From an uncultured Eubacteriaceae bacterium (GTDB taxonomy: Bacteria; Bacillota; Clostridia; Lachnospirales; CAG-274), in assembly GCA_947167715.1 (NCBI GenBank), contig CAMVJD010000025.1:1-42743 (forward strand): a DNA stretch of 42,743 nt, written 5' to 3'. The translations under genes were made by a program, and so were the position numbers. This document shows positions 17,786-26,700 of the stretch, piece after piece (within the stretch, counting starts at the first letter, position 1; the number at the start of each line of letters is the position of its first letter). The notes below the pieces were generated by a model, which saw only the letters and a list, made by a program, of their open reading frames with translations, was not told where the DNA came from and did not search any database.

Positions 17786-18556
17786 ATGAAAAATATTAAT
17801 TTAAAAACTATGGCGGTTGCCATTTTTACAGGTGTAAGCATATTATTAATGGGTGCAACGGTCCATGCGGCCGGTGCGGAGGAAGCAATTAAAACCGCTC
17901 TTGCAAACGGTGCGGCAGAGGTGGACGTATCTTCTTATAATCTGCCGTCACAGCAGGCAATGAATATCTATCTTGATGTGGTTGCGCAAAACCCGGATCT
18001 GTTTTATGTTGAAAATAAGGTAAACTGTACCTTTGATAAGGCTACGGGTATGTGCAAGACCTTACAGTGCAGCTATAATACGGCTGATGTAAAAGGCAGC
18101 AAGGCAATATTCAATGCCGAGATCGATAAGGTAGTCGCTGCGGCAAAGACAATGCCCACAACTTTTGACAAAGTAAAATCTGTTCACGATTATATCGTAA
18201 AGAATTATGACTATGATACCACGGGCGCTTCCGTTACTGCCTTTGATATGGCAAAGAGCAAAAAAGGTGTTTGTACTTCCTATACGGGTCTTTTAAAGGC
18301 TGCATTTGAAAAGCTTGGCATTAAGAGCGAGGTTGCTATAAGCAATGATATGCAGCATGAATGGCTGGCAGTACAGGTAGACGGAAAATGGTACAATATT
18401 GATATTACTTGGGATGATCCCATTGGCGGCGGGGAGAATATCACTTATGCGAACTTCCTTAAGAGTGACCGACTTTTCGGTATGACGGGTCATTTTAACT
18501 ATACTACGCCAAGTAACATTATGTGTGTCGATACCCAATATGATACGCTTGCATAA
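17786..18556 (+). CDS. Secreted transglutaminase-like protein under c-di-GMP control
   Basis: 256 residues from the ATG at 17786, with AAAGGATGGGGT as ribosome site; the ATG at 17768 lies inside that site. The N-terminus is a signal peptide ending about VHAAGA. The C-terminal half is a transglutaminase-like (papain-fold) domain with the expected triad: Cys163 in KKGVCTSYTGLLKAAFEK, His191 in MQHEWLAV and Asp206 in YNIDITWDDP. Bacterial members are mostly proteases, amidases or cross-linking enzymes at the cell surface; the substrate here is unknown. No wall anchor or SLH repeat is visible, so it may be released or loosely bound. Its transcription is expected to respond to c-di-GMP through the riboswitch upstream. 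Confidence 0.88.
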   Translation: MKNINLKTMAVAIFTGVSILLMGATVHAAGAEEAIKTALANGAAEVDVSSYNLPSQQAMNIYLDVVAQNPDLFYVENKVNCTFDKATGMCKTLQCSYNTADVKGSKAIFNAEIDKVVAAAKTMPTTFDKVKSVHDYIVKNYDYDTTGASVTAFDMAKSKKGVCTSYTGLLKAAFEKLGIKSEVAISNDMQHEWLAVQVDGKWYNIDITWDDPIGGGENITYANFLKSDRLFGMTGHFNYTTPSNIMCVDTQYDTLA

Positions 18557-18564
18557 AAACCACA

Positions 18565-18588
18565 GGCCCCGTTTTTCGGGGCTTTTTT
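18565..18588 (+). terminator. Terminator after the transglutaminase-like gene
   Basis: GCCCCG, TTTT loop, CGGGGC and six T. Confidence 0.85.
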
Positions 18589-18619
18589 AGGTTGATCTAC
18601 AATGACGGGGGATAAAAAA

Positions 18620-19024
18620 ATGAGGATAAATTACAATTGTTTGCGTGACGTTTTGTTTGCGGTAGAGGCACATGAGTATGTTGATAATGACCTTAATATA
18701 ACCGAGCTTTGGCACAGCGACCTTTTGGATATGCCAAGTCTTCGCTATTATGAGCCCAAGGAAATAACCTATGCCGCAATGATAGCCATAGAGGAGGGCT
18801 TGATATTGGGCAAGTTTCAAGCCTCCTGCGATGAGGTGGATTATCTTTATATTATGCGCCTGACAGCGCAGGGACATCGCTTTTTGGATAATATCAGGCC
18901 GGATGATGTATGGGATATTGTTTGCTCGTTTGGCGCACAGACGGGGACACTGTCGATAGATATGATAAATACTGCCGCACCGCAGATACTTATGCGTATG
19001 CTGTCCGAACTGCAATTCAGATAA
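18620..19024 (+). CDS. DUF2513-like protein
   Basis: 134 residues. The ATG at 18620 follows GGGGGATAAAAAA; an ATG at 18602 is in frame but overlaps the ribosome site. The sequence resembles the DUF2513 family (MRINYNCLRDVLFAVE at the start, LTAQGHRFLDNIRPDDVWD in the middle), small soluble proteins often seen in phages and mobile islands and thought to have a winged-helix fold. The motif LTAQGHRFLD fits that wing region. Function unknown. It has no partner gene here and ends in its own terminator. Confidence 0.65.
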   Translation: MRINYNCLRDVLFAVEAHEYVDNDLNITELWHSDLLDMPSLRYYEPKEITYAAMIAIEEGLILGKFQASCDEVDYLYIMRLTAQGHRFLDNIRPDDVWDIVCSFGAQTGTLSIDMINTAAPQILMRMLSELQFR

Positions 19025-19031
19025 AAAAAAT

Positions 19032-19062
19032 AAACCTCCCGTTTTTATGCGGGAGGTTTTTG
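19032..19062. terminator. Bidirectional terminator between convergent genes
   Basis: AACCTCCCG pairs with CGGGAGGTT with T-tracts on both strands (plus TTTTTG, minus TTTATTTTTTTT). It serves the DUF2513-like gene and the convergent aldolase gene. Confidence 0.85.
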
Positions 19063-19065
19063 ATT

Positions 19066-20025
19066 TTAAGCCTGTACTAAATGTACTGCAAAATCACCGA
19101 TCTGCTCTTTTAAGTAGATAGCTGTGGTCTTGCCGTTTTTAACGATAGCTGTATCATGGTCAAACTCAACACCTGTGCTTTCAAGGTAGTTGATAGCTCT
19201 GTCAAGATACTTTGTCTTTACAGCGATATGACCGTTCTTGCCAAGGAACATCTGCTTTCTAACTTCGATACCTGTGCCTGCAAATACAGCGGAGTTGCCG
19301 TTTTTGATGGGGAAGTTGAACATTGAAGCAAACTTCTCTGCAACAGCCATAGCAGCCTCTTCGTTCTCTGTGTTGATGCCAACGTGAGCAAACTCAAAGC
19401 CAAGCATGGATGCAACAGCTTCCTTACAGAGGTCAACGATCTTGTCAAACTCGCCTGCATCAATAAGAGAACCCTTTACCATCCAGCTGCCGCCGCAGCA
19501 GATGATCTTCTCGTAGGAAAGGTAATCGTTAAGGTTGTTTGCATTGATACCGCCTGTAGGCATAAACTTAAGGCCTGTATAAGCAGCTGCCATACTCTTT
19601 ATCATGTTAAGGCCGCCTGCTGCCTCTGCGGGGAAGAACTTAACAACCTCAAGGCCAAGCTTAACAGCATGGTTAAGGTCGCTGGGGTTACATGTACCCG
19701 GTGTGATAAGATAGCCCTTTTCGTTGCAGTATGCAACAAGCTCGGGATCGAGACCGGGGCTTACAAGGAACTTGGAGCCTGCTGCGATAGCCTTGTCTGC
19801 CTGCTCCTTGGTAAGTACGGTACCTGCACCTACAATAAGCTCGGGAACTTCCTGAGCCATTCTTCTTATGGATTCCTCTGCGGCAGCTGTACGGAAAGTA
19901 ACCTCTGCACAGGGGATACCGCCCTTAACAAGAGCCTTTGCTAAAGGAACTGCCTTTTCAACATCGTTGATAACAACAACGGGAACAATACCGATTGCGC
20001 TTAATTTTTTTAAAACTTCATTCAT
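19066..20025 (-). CDS. KDPG/KHG aldolase fused to a VOC-like C-terminal domain
   Basis: 319 residues, about 110 longer than ordinary Eda. Residues 1-210 are a class I aldolase: Glu41 (AEVTFRT), Arg45, Thr69 (GAGTVLT) and the Schiff-base Lys129 (EVVKFFPAE) match the E. coli catalytic set with a constant offset of four. It should cleave 2-keto-3-deoxy-6-phosphogluconate to pyruvate and glyceraldehyde 3-phosphate. Residues about 212-319 (EFAHVGIN, NGHIAVKTKYLDRAINYLE) look like a single glyoxalase/VOC-type module, of unknown role here. KDPG also arises from galacturonate, which suits the pectin enzyme encoded nearby. It has its own strong promoter. The aldolase call is firm; the VOC call is moderate. 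Confidence 0.9.
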   Translation of the reverse strand: MNEVLKKLSAIGIVPVVVINDVEKAVPLAKALVKGGIPCAEVTFRTAAAEESIRRMAQEVPELIVGAGTVLTKEQADKAIAAGSKFLVSPGLDPELVAYCNEKGYLITPGTCNPSDLNHAVKLGLEVVKFFPAEAAGGLNMIKSMAAAYTGLKFMPTGGINANNLNDYLSYEKIICCGGSWMVKGSLIDAGEFDKIVDLCKEAVASMLGFEFAHVGINTENEEAAMAVAEKFASMFNFPIKNGNSAVFAGTGIEVRKQMFLGKNGHIAVKTKYLDRAINYLESTGVEFDHDTAIVKNGKTTAIYLKEQIGDFAVHLVQA

Positions 20026-20061
20026 TTTAATGAACTCCCTTCGCTTTTGATTTATATTTAA

Positions 20062-20090
20062 ATTTTATCATTTTTAGCTGTTTATGTCAA
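20062..20090 (-). promoter_or_regulatory. Sigma-A promoter of the aldolase gene
   Basis: On the minus strand TTGACA (plus 20085-20090), 17-base spacer, TAAAAT (plus 20062-20067). Confidence 0.8.
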
Positions 20091-20130
20091 TAGTATTAAA
20101 TTATTTTTACAAAGTAATTAAATTTTTTTT

Positions 20131-20142
20131 ACAAGATCTTGT
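20131..20142. promoter_or_regulatory. Perfect 12-bp palindrome, possible operator
   Basis: ACAAGATCTTGT is a perfect dyad in the divergent intergenic region between the aldolase gene and the leucine-rich-repeat gene, about 40 bases upstream of the aldolase -35 box. It could be a binding site for a dimeric regulator, but a single occurrence is weak evidence. Confidence 0.3.
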
Positions 20143-20249
20143 CAAAAGCGGAGGGAATAAAATACTCCTGCGATACGGTGTTTTTTTGCGGGTATGGCGA
20201 TATAAAAAAAGCAACTTAAAAATGGGGAAGGCTAATTGATTTGCATTAC

Positions 20250-20278
20250 TTGACAAAAAAATATATATATTATAAAAT
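20250..20278 (+). promoter_or_regulatory. Sigma-A promoter of the leucine-rich-repeat operon
   Basis: TTGACA (20250-20255), 17-base spacer, TAAAAT (20273-20278), about 35 bases before the start codon. Confidence 0.75.
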
Positions 20279-20313
20279 TGCATTGAAACCTATAAATAAA
20301 AAGGGGAATATAT

Positions 20314-21930
20314 ATGAAAAAATTGGGTGCGGCGGCCATTGTTTTGCTTTTGGCGGCAATTGCTGTCGGAACGGTGTTTTTTGTACTGTCAAAAAACGAA
20401 TTTAAATATTCCTATAATGATACGGGTATTGTTATAGAAAAATACAAGGGTCACAAGCTTAACGTAAATATACCCGACAATATAGACGGCATACCCGTTA
20501 CGGAGATAGGCAACGGCGCCTTTATGTATTACGGCAGCGATTGGAAGCATTTTGATTTTCAAGTGACTATTCCGGATAGTGTAAAAATAATAGGCGACGA
20601 GGCCTTTAACGGCTGTAAGACCCTTAAGCTGACAAGAATACCCAAAAGTGTGGAATATATAGGCTATAGGGCCTTTAACGGCACACCGCTTGACGAGGCC
20701 GCCCAAAATGCGGGCGTGGATATGTTTATTATAAATGACAGGCTTTTATACAGATACAACGGTGATTCGCCAAAGCCCATTATACCCCAAAATATTACGG
20801 CCGTTTGCGGCGGTGCATTTATGGACAAAAACACGGAAAGTATTGAAATACCCGAAAATGTCAAATATATGGGCGGTATGGCCTTTGCGGGCTGTGAACG
20901 GCTTGAAAGCATTACATTGCCTGCGGATGCCCGCTTGTGCGGCGAGGGTGCCTTTAAAGGCTGTAAAAGCCTTAAATATGCAAAATTGGGCTGCGAGGAG
21001 ATGCCCGATTTTATGTTTTATGGCTGTGAGGCACTTGCAAAGCTTGATTTTACCGATGCACCCCGAAAAATAGGCAATATGGCTTTCGGTGACTGCATAT
21101 CGCTTGAAAGCTTTGATGACGAAAATGCGGTTGAGGTAGGCAACGGCGCCTTTAGTAATTGTACCGCACTTAAAACTGTAAATTTGCCAAATACCGTAGA
21201 TTTTGGCCATGATGCATTTCGCGGCAGCGGTATTGAAAGCATAGAAATAGCGGACGGCACAAAGAATATCCAATGGAGTATGTTTGAGGAATGCAAGGCG
21301 CTTAAAAGCGTTAAGCTGCCGCCAAGCATAGAAAATATAGGCGACGAAGCGTTTTTTGGCTGCAAAGCGCTTAAGAATATAAAGCTGTCGGACGGTTTGA
21401 CGAAAATAGGCGGCAAGGCCTTTGCAAATACGGGCTTGGAACAATTTGAAATGCCAAACACCGTAAATGAAATAGGCAGCTCGGCGTTTTGGGACTGCAA
21501 AAGCTTAAAAAGCATAAGGTTTTCAACTGCGCTTGGCTATATCTCAACGGATTGCTGTAACGATTGTACTGCGCTTGAAAGCGTTGTTCTGCCGCCAAAG
21601 TTAAAAAACATAGGCACAAACGCTTTTTGGAAGGACAAGTCATTGGAGCATATCGACCTGCCCGACGGGCTTGAAAAAATAGATATGAATGCTTTTATGG
21701 ACACGGGTATTTGGGAGGTATTTATCCCCGACAGCGTAAATGATTTTAATCGGCAGGCCTTTTGTTGTGACGATCACGGCGTGCTTATCATGCACACCGC
21801 AAACTGTGCCGCAGCCGGGCAGATAGAACAGGCACGCCAATGGGGGATAGTACACGACAGGTATTATGTTAATGTAGTCAGATCGCGCAGCGAGGAAGAG
21901 GAAATATACAATTCTTCAAAAAATAATTAG
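20314..21930 (+). CDS. BspA-type leucine-rich-repeat protein with N-terminal membrane anchor
   Basis: 538 residues. One hydrophobic segment at about residues 4-26 (GAAAIVLLLAAIAVGTVFFVL) without an evident signal-peptidase site suggests a membrane anchor with the rest outside. From residue 40 on, about twenty LRR_5 (Treponema/BspA type) repeats follow the pattern NIGDEAFFGCKALKNIKLS; examples are GNGAFMYYG, GDEAFNGCKTLK, GNGAFSNCTALK, GSSAFWDCKSLK and GTNAFWKDKSLE. Such proteins commonly mediate adhesion or protein binding. The ATG follows AAAAAGGGGAATATAT. The K+ channel gene starts 10 bases after the stop, so they probably share a transcript, though a joint function is not evident. Confidence 0.9.
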   Translation: MKKLGAAAIVLLLAAIAVGTVFFVLSKNEFKYSYNDTGIVIEKYKGHKLNVNIPDNIDGIPVTEIGNGAFMYYGSDWKHFDFQVTIPDSVKIIGDEAFNGCKTLKLTRIPKSVEYIGYRAFNGTPLDEAAQNAGVDMFIINDRLLYRYNGDSPKPIIPQNITAVCGGAFMDKNTESIEIPENVKYMGGMAFAGCERLESITLPADARLCGEGAFKGCKSLKYAKLGCEEMPDFMFYGCEALAKLDFTDAPRKIGNMAFGDCISLESFDDENAVEVGNGAFSNCTALKTVNLPNTVDFGHDAFRGSGIESIEIADGTKNIQWSMFEECKALKSVKLPPSIENIGDEAFFGCKALKNIKLSDGLTKIGGKAFANTGLEQFEMPNTVNEIGSSAFWDCKSLKSIRFSTALGYISTDCCNDCTALESVVLPPKLKNIGTNAFWKDKSLEHIDLPDGLEKIDMNAFMDTGIWEVFIPDSVNDFNRQAFCCDDHGVLIMHTANCAAAGQIEQARQWGIVHDRYYVNVVRSRSEEEEIYNSSKNN

Positions 21931-21940
21931 GGACAAAAAA

Positions 21941-22927
21941 ATGGACGAAAAAAAGAAAAAACGTATTTTTGATATTATACAAATAGGCCGCAAGGATGAC
22001 TTTCCAAGCCGATTATTTGACTTTTTGATAGTTATAGCGATATTTTTAAACTGCAGCGTGCTGTTTATGGAGACCTTTGACGAGCTTTCAAAATATTCGC
22101 TTGTCTTTGGGGTAATTGAAAACCTTACCATATTGTTTTTTTGTGTGGAATACATTTTAAGAATATGGACGGCGGAATTTTTGTATCCCCAATGCAGCAA
22201 AAAACAGGCGGTAAAGAACTTTTTGCTCTCCTTTGACGGCATTATAGACCTTATGACGATACTGCCGTTTTTCTATCTGACGGGCTTTGTGGCCTTTCGC
22301 TTGCTGCGGGTCATCCGTATTTTCCACCTTTTCAGGATAAATGCGGCCTATGATTCATTCAACGTGATCACAAAGGTTTTGTATGAAAAGAAAAATCAGA
22401 TAATTTCATCTGTTTTTATAGTAATTATTTTAATGCTGGGCTCCTCGTTAAGTATGTACAGCGTGGAGCATCAGGTGCAGCCCGAGGTTTTTAAAAATGC
22501 ATTTTCGGGGCTGTGGTGGAGCATATCCACAATTTTTACCGTGGGCTACGGCGATATCTATCCCATAACAACGGCGGGCAGAATGCTGGGTATTTTTACC
22601 ACCTTTCTGGGTGTCGGTGCGGTGGCTATCCCAACGGGTATTATTTCCGCGGGCTTTGTTGAGCAGTATACCGAAATGTCAAAAAATGCCGTGCCGCACG
22701 AGAGCTTTTCGGGCAGAACGGTCGTTATAAACGTGCAGCAGGATAGCTATTACTGCGGCAAAAACGTGGGCGAACTGCGGAGCGAAAATTATATCGAGGT
22801 GCTGGTGGTAATAAGAAACGGCAATACACTTCTTCCCGTGCCCTCGCTTGTGATCGAAGACGAGGACACTATGGTCTATAAGGAGCTTTTGGACGATACC
22901 CCCAAAAGCGGCAAAAGGAAGTGTTAA
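21941..22927 (+). CDS. Voltage-gated potassium channel (six-helix, Kv type)
   Basis: 328 residues. Six membrane helices are visible: S1 (FLIVIAIFLNCSVLFM), S2 (NLTILFFCVEYILRIW), S3 (GIIDLMTILPFFYL), an arginine-bearing S4 (FRLLRVIRIFHLFRI), S5 (IISSVFIVIILMLGSSLSMY) and S6 (GIFTTFLGVGAVAIPTGIISAG). The selectivity filter is TVGYGD before S6. The last about 75 residues (VVINVQQDSYYCGKNVGEL to DEDTMVYKELL) look like an RCK/TrkA-C-like regulatory domain that would bind a small ligand in the cytosol. The protein should form a tetramer passing K+ across the cell membrane. The GNAT gene starts one base after the stop, with AAAGGAAGTGTTAAA inside the channel end. Confidence 0.92.
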   Translation: MDEKKKKRIFDIIQIGRKDDFPSRLFDFLIVIAIFLNCSVLFMETFDELSKYSLVFGVIENLTILFFCVEYILRIWTAEFLYPQCSKKQAVKNFLLSFDGIIDLMTILPFFYLTGFVAFRLLRVIRIFHLFRINAAYDSFNVITKVLYEKKNQIISSVFIVIILMLGSSLSMYSVEHQVQPEVFKNAFSGLWWSISTIFTVGYGDIYPITTAGRMLGIFTTFLGVGAVAIPTGIISAGFVEQYTEMSKNAVPHESFSGRTVVINVQQDSYYCGKNVGELRSENYIEVLVVIRNGNTLLPVPSLVIEDEDTMVYKELLDDTPKSGKRKC

Positions 22928-22928
22928 A

Positions 22929-23396
22929 ATGAAGATAAGAGAAATTGAAAAAAAGGACAACAAAACAGTAGAAAGCATTATAAGATATTGCCTTACCGAA
23001 TTTGGCGCGGCGCACGAGGGTACCGCGTGGGAGGACCCCGACCTGAACAGGTTTTCGGAGGTTTACAGTACAGAGGGAAATAAATACTGGGTCGCCGAGG
23101 ATGCCGCGGGAAAGGTGGTAGGCGGCACGGGTATCGGCTTTTTGACCGAGGATATCTGCGAACTGCAAAAAATGTACTGCCTGCCCGAGGCACGGGGAAC
23201 GGGGACAGCCCATATTTTGATCAAGACCGCGCTTGAATATGCAAAAAAACATTATAAAAAATGCTATATCGAGACCTTTTCAAATATGAAAGCCGCGCAG
23301 AGGTTTTACGAAAAATACGGCTTTGAAAGGGTAGAGGAGCCGCCCGTAAAAACCGCACACTTCGCCTGTGATGTAAGGTATATAAAAATATTGTAA
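22929..23396 (+). CDS. GNAT-family N-acetyltransferase
   Basis: 155 residues. The acetyl-CoA-binding motif A is recognisable in LQKMYCLPEARGTGTAHIL (a Q/RxxGxG/A variant, ARGTGTAH), followed by motif B with YIETFSNMKAAQRFYEKYGF. An earlier strand, YWVAEDAAGKVVGGTGIGFL, is the usual beta2-beta3 hairpin. It transfers an acetyl group from acetyl-CoA to an amine, but the substrate cannot be read from sequence. It is the third gene of the LRR protein-channel-GNAT run and ends in its own terminator. Confidence 0.88.
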   Translation: MKIREIEKKDNKTVESIIRYCLTEFGAAHEGTAWEDPDLNRFSEVYSTEGNKYWVAEDAAGKVVGGTGIGFLTEDICELQKMYCLPEARGTGTAHILIKTALEYAKKHYKKCYIETFSNMKAAQRFYEKYGFERVEEPPVKTAHFACDVRYIKIL

Positions 23397-23397
23397 T

Positions 23398-23425
23398 AAA
23401 GAGCCGTTCAAATGAGCGGCTCTTT
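23398..23425. terminator. Terminator after the GNAT gene
   Basis: AAAGAGCCG pairs perfectly with CGGCTCTTT, loop TTCAAATGAG. It is symmetric and may act on both strands. Confidence 0.75.
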
Positions 23426-23435
23426 GTCGTTGCCT

Positions 23436-23576
23436 ATGATTTATTTATTAAGCATGGCAAGTCATTTAGATAGGTGTTTTCTCGTCTGCGGAGATATCAC
23501 GGCCAAGACGGTACCGAGCCTGTTTTGGTGCGGGCGCGGCTGTAATAATTGTTACAATAATGTAAAAAAACCGTAA
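23436..23576. other. GC-rich island open on both strands, possible short Cys-rich peptide or gene relic
   Basis: Between the GNAT terminator and the pectin esterase promoter lies a stretch far richer in GC than its AT-rich surroundings (about 23470-23545). On the plus strand it is open from ATG 23436 to TAA 23574, encoding 46 residues with five cysteines (RCFLVCGD and FWCGRGCNNCYNN), but with no Shine-Dalgarno. On the minus strand it is also open: a hydrophobic FFYIIVTIITA followed by APAPKQARYRLGRDISADEK and a stop, which looks more like the C-terminus of an ordinary membrane protein. A decayed insertion, a small gene or a structured RNA are all possible. I cannot choose among them. Confidence 0.3.
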
Positions 23577-23584
23577 AATATCTC

Positions 23585-23613
23585 TTGACAACCTTTACTC
23601 AATATTTTATAAT
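23585..23613 (+). promoter_or_regulatory. Sigma-A promoter of the pectin esterase operon
   Basis: Perfect TTGACA (23585-23590), 17-base spacer and perfect TATAAT (23608-23613). The leader to the start codon is about 125 bases; it is AT-rich and holds no recognised riboswitch. Confidence 0.85.
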
Positions 23614-23745
23614 TATATTATAAATTTTAAACAAAAGCTTAACATTCGTCTATATAGTATTTGTTTATTTTACCCAAGTAAAGTATAACACGATGTTAGG
23701 GTTTTGTCGAAAAACATAAAAAATCACCAAAAAGGGGGTAAAAAA

Positions 23746-26700
23746 ATGAGTAATTCTCAAAAGCACCGTATACACAGTATAACGGCAATGATACTTGCTG
23801 TTGTTATGGTACTGTCCCTGTGCCCGTTTAATGTTTTTGCGGACGATCCCGTTACGCAGGGCAAATGGACTATCGTAAACAACGGCAGCACCTACGGCAC
23901 GGCCACCTACGAGGGCCTTGACGTGACCTACTATTCAACCACAACAAATATCGCAAGCGGCATTGAAAATGAGATGGACTATGTTACATCGTCAAATTCA
24001 AACGGCGCGGCAAAGGACGGCATTGTCACTACAGAGGGCAAGACCTCCTATCTTTTATTCAAGCCCACGGCTGACGGTACATTTAAGGTACATATTAAAA
24101 ACGCAGCCACAAAAACGGGTTATGTAAGCAAAACAAAGGACGGCGTAAGCACGGCTGTTGCAAAGTACGTTCCGGGCGGTACGGACAAATACGACACCGA
24201 GGATTTTAAAATAGTACAGGGCGACAAATATGCGACCGCTTATCTTGAGGTCGAGGCAGGCACGGATTATTATATAACCCTTACAGGCTCAAAGATCCGC
24301 GTTTACGAGCCTTCGTTCGTACCCTACACAAAGGTTTCGGGTACAATAAACGACCAATTTAATATCGGCAGCTACGAAATCAAGTTTGTAAACAAGGACA
24401 CGGGCAAAGTATCCGTTCCCACGATCTCGGGCAATTCCTACAGCGTTACATTAAAGCCCGGCAGCTATTCGGCGGCACTTACAGGCTCTGCCGCAACAAG
24501 CTATGCTGTTTCCGCAGCTACAAGAAATGTTGTTGTAGAGGGCAGCACCACTGCGGAGCCCCTTGAACAAACAGCAGACCTTACAATAGAAAAAAGCGTG
24601 AGCTATACTGTTTCGGGTAAGATAACAGGCCTTTCGGGCAGCTACGAGGATATGAAAATAATTTTTGTGTCGGCAGACCAAGCATCTCACGAAGATGTTG
24701 AGGCAACATTAAACGGCACGGATTATTCCGCACAGCTTGCCGCAAACGAAAGCTACAGCGTTAAGCTTGAGGGCGCTATGGACTACGAGCTTGCCGAGGC
24801 TGTTACCGTTTCAAACGACAGCGACAAGGCTGTTACACAGGATATCGCTTTAAAAGAAAAGGATACCTATACCTTTACGGGCGGTTTCCTTACACTCGGG
24901 GAAAACCGAGGCGAGTATAATACTGTATCAGACGTGCCTTTCGCTAATATAACATTTACAAATGTTGATGACAAGTACACATATACCGGAAATGTAGAAA
25001 ACGGCAAGTATACTGTTGCTTTGAGAAAGGGTGCTTATCAGGCATCTATTGAAGCCAATGCTTATGGCGGACAGTATTCAACAACGACTCACGTAGTTGT
25101 TGATGGCGAAAACACCGGCAGAGATTTACTTTTAGCATATAATTCCGGACTCTCGGGCAGTAGTGTTCCTTATTCCGATACTCTTTATGTCGGCAAGGAC
25201 AAAGAATACAAGACGGTTCAGGCTGCTGTTAATGCGGTAAATAAGATGTTTACTGCCGCAAGCCCCGGATATGCTCCCGTTACTATTAAAATCGATCCCG
25301 GCGTTTACCGCGAGCAGGTAGTTGTAAACAGACCCAATATCACCTTTGAGTCTAACGGCGGCGATGCATCCAACACAAAGATAACCTGGTACTACGGTAT
25401 CGGCTACAAATATTACAGCTGTGTAAACAGCTACTACGACCCTTATGCGGATTATGACAAATTTGACAAGGGCGATGTTGTCAGCTATTGGGGTTCGGCG
25501 GTAATTCTTCAAAAGGGCGCCGCAAACTTCAAGGCAGAGGGCATCACATTTGAAAACTCGTTCAATAAATATATGACCGACGAGGAAATTGCAGACGGTG
25601 CAGAGCCAAACGGCAGAGAATCAATAACCACTGCAAGAAAAGAAAACACCAATGTTGATACAAAAGCGGCTACCGAGCGTGCAGCTGCACTTGTAAACTA
25701 CGCAGACAAGGTTGAGTTTAAGGATTGCTCGTTTATCGGCAGTCAGGACACACTTTACACATCAAATGCACCTACCGATGCATACTTTAAAAATTGCTAT
25801 ATCGAGGGTCAGACAGACTTTATCTACGGCAACGGCGATGTTATCTTCGATGCCTGCGAGCTTAATTTCTGCGGCTATGACGGTACGGCAGCGGCAGGCT
25901 ACTTAACAGCACAGTCCTCGTCAAAGACAAACAAGGCAGAGGACGGCTATATTTTCAGAAACTGCTATGTATCCTACAACAGCGAAAGAATGACGACTTC
26001 CGGCACCTACGGCAGAATGTGGGGCGACAATGCAACTGTTGCCTTTATAAACACCGTATTGCAGGAAAAGGATATGATACAGGCGGCAGGCTGGACGGAA
26101 ATGAGCGGCAAAAAGCCTACGGACGAGGGTATGACACTTGTTGAATACAATACCACCTACAATGGTCAGCCTATCGACACAACGGGCCGTCTTGTTCCCG
26201 CAAAAGACAGCATTGACGAAAGCAAATACACGGTAGAAAGCGTGTTTATCAACAAGGGCTGGACACCCGTTTACTACACACCCGAGGCAGGCGGCAAGGC
26301 AGCATTTAAGACAATGCCCACAATGACATCAAACGGCGACCTTAACACACCTAACCCGGGTGAAACGGTAATTGCGGCCTACGCTTTGGAGGATGCTTAT
26401 GCACCCAACGATGTTTCAAAAATAGAATGGTACGCAGTAAGCGAGGGCTATGACGCATCAAGCCTTGAAAGCATTTTAAAGAGCGCAAGCGTATTAAAGA
26501 CCTCTACCGCCGCAAGCAGCAACAGTATTCAGATACCTATGGCTGCCGCAGGCAAGTACCTTATGGTAGTTGTAACACCTATGGCAACGGGCAGCGAGGC
26601 AGGCGACGCAGCCTACTATATCGACACCGAAAAGCCTGTCAGCGACGTTTGGAACGACCCCTCCGATCCCGACAGCATTGCACCGGGCTCGGGCATAAAT

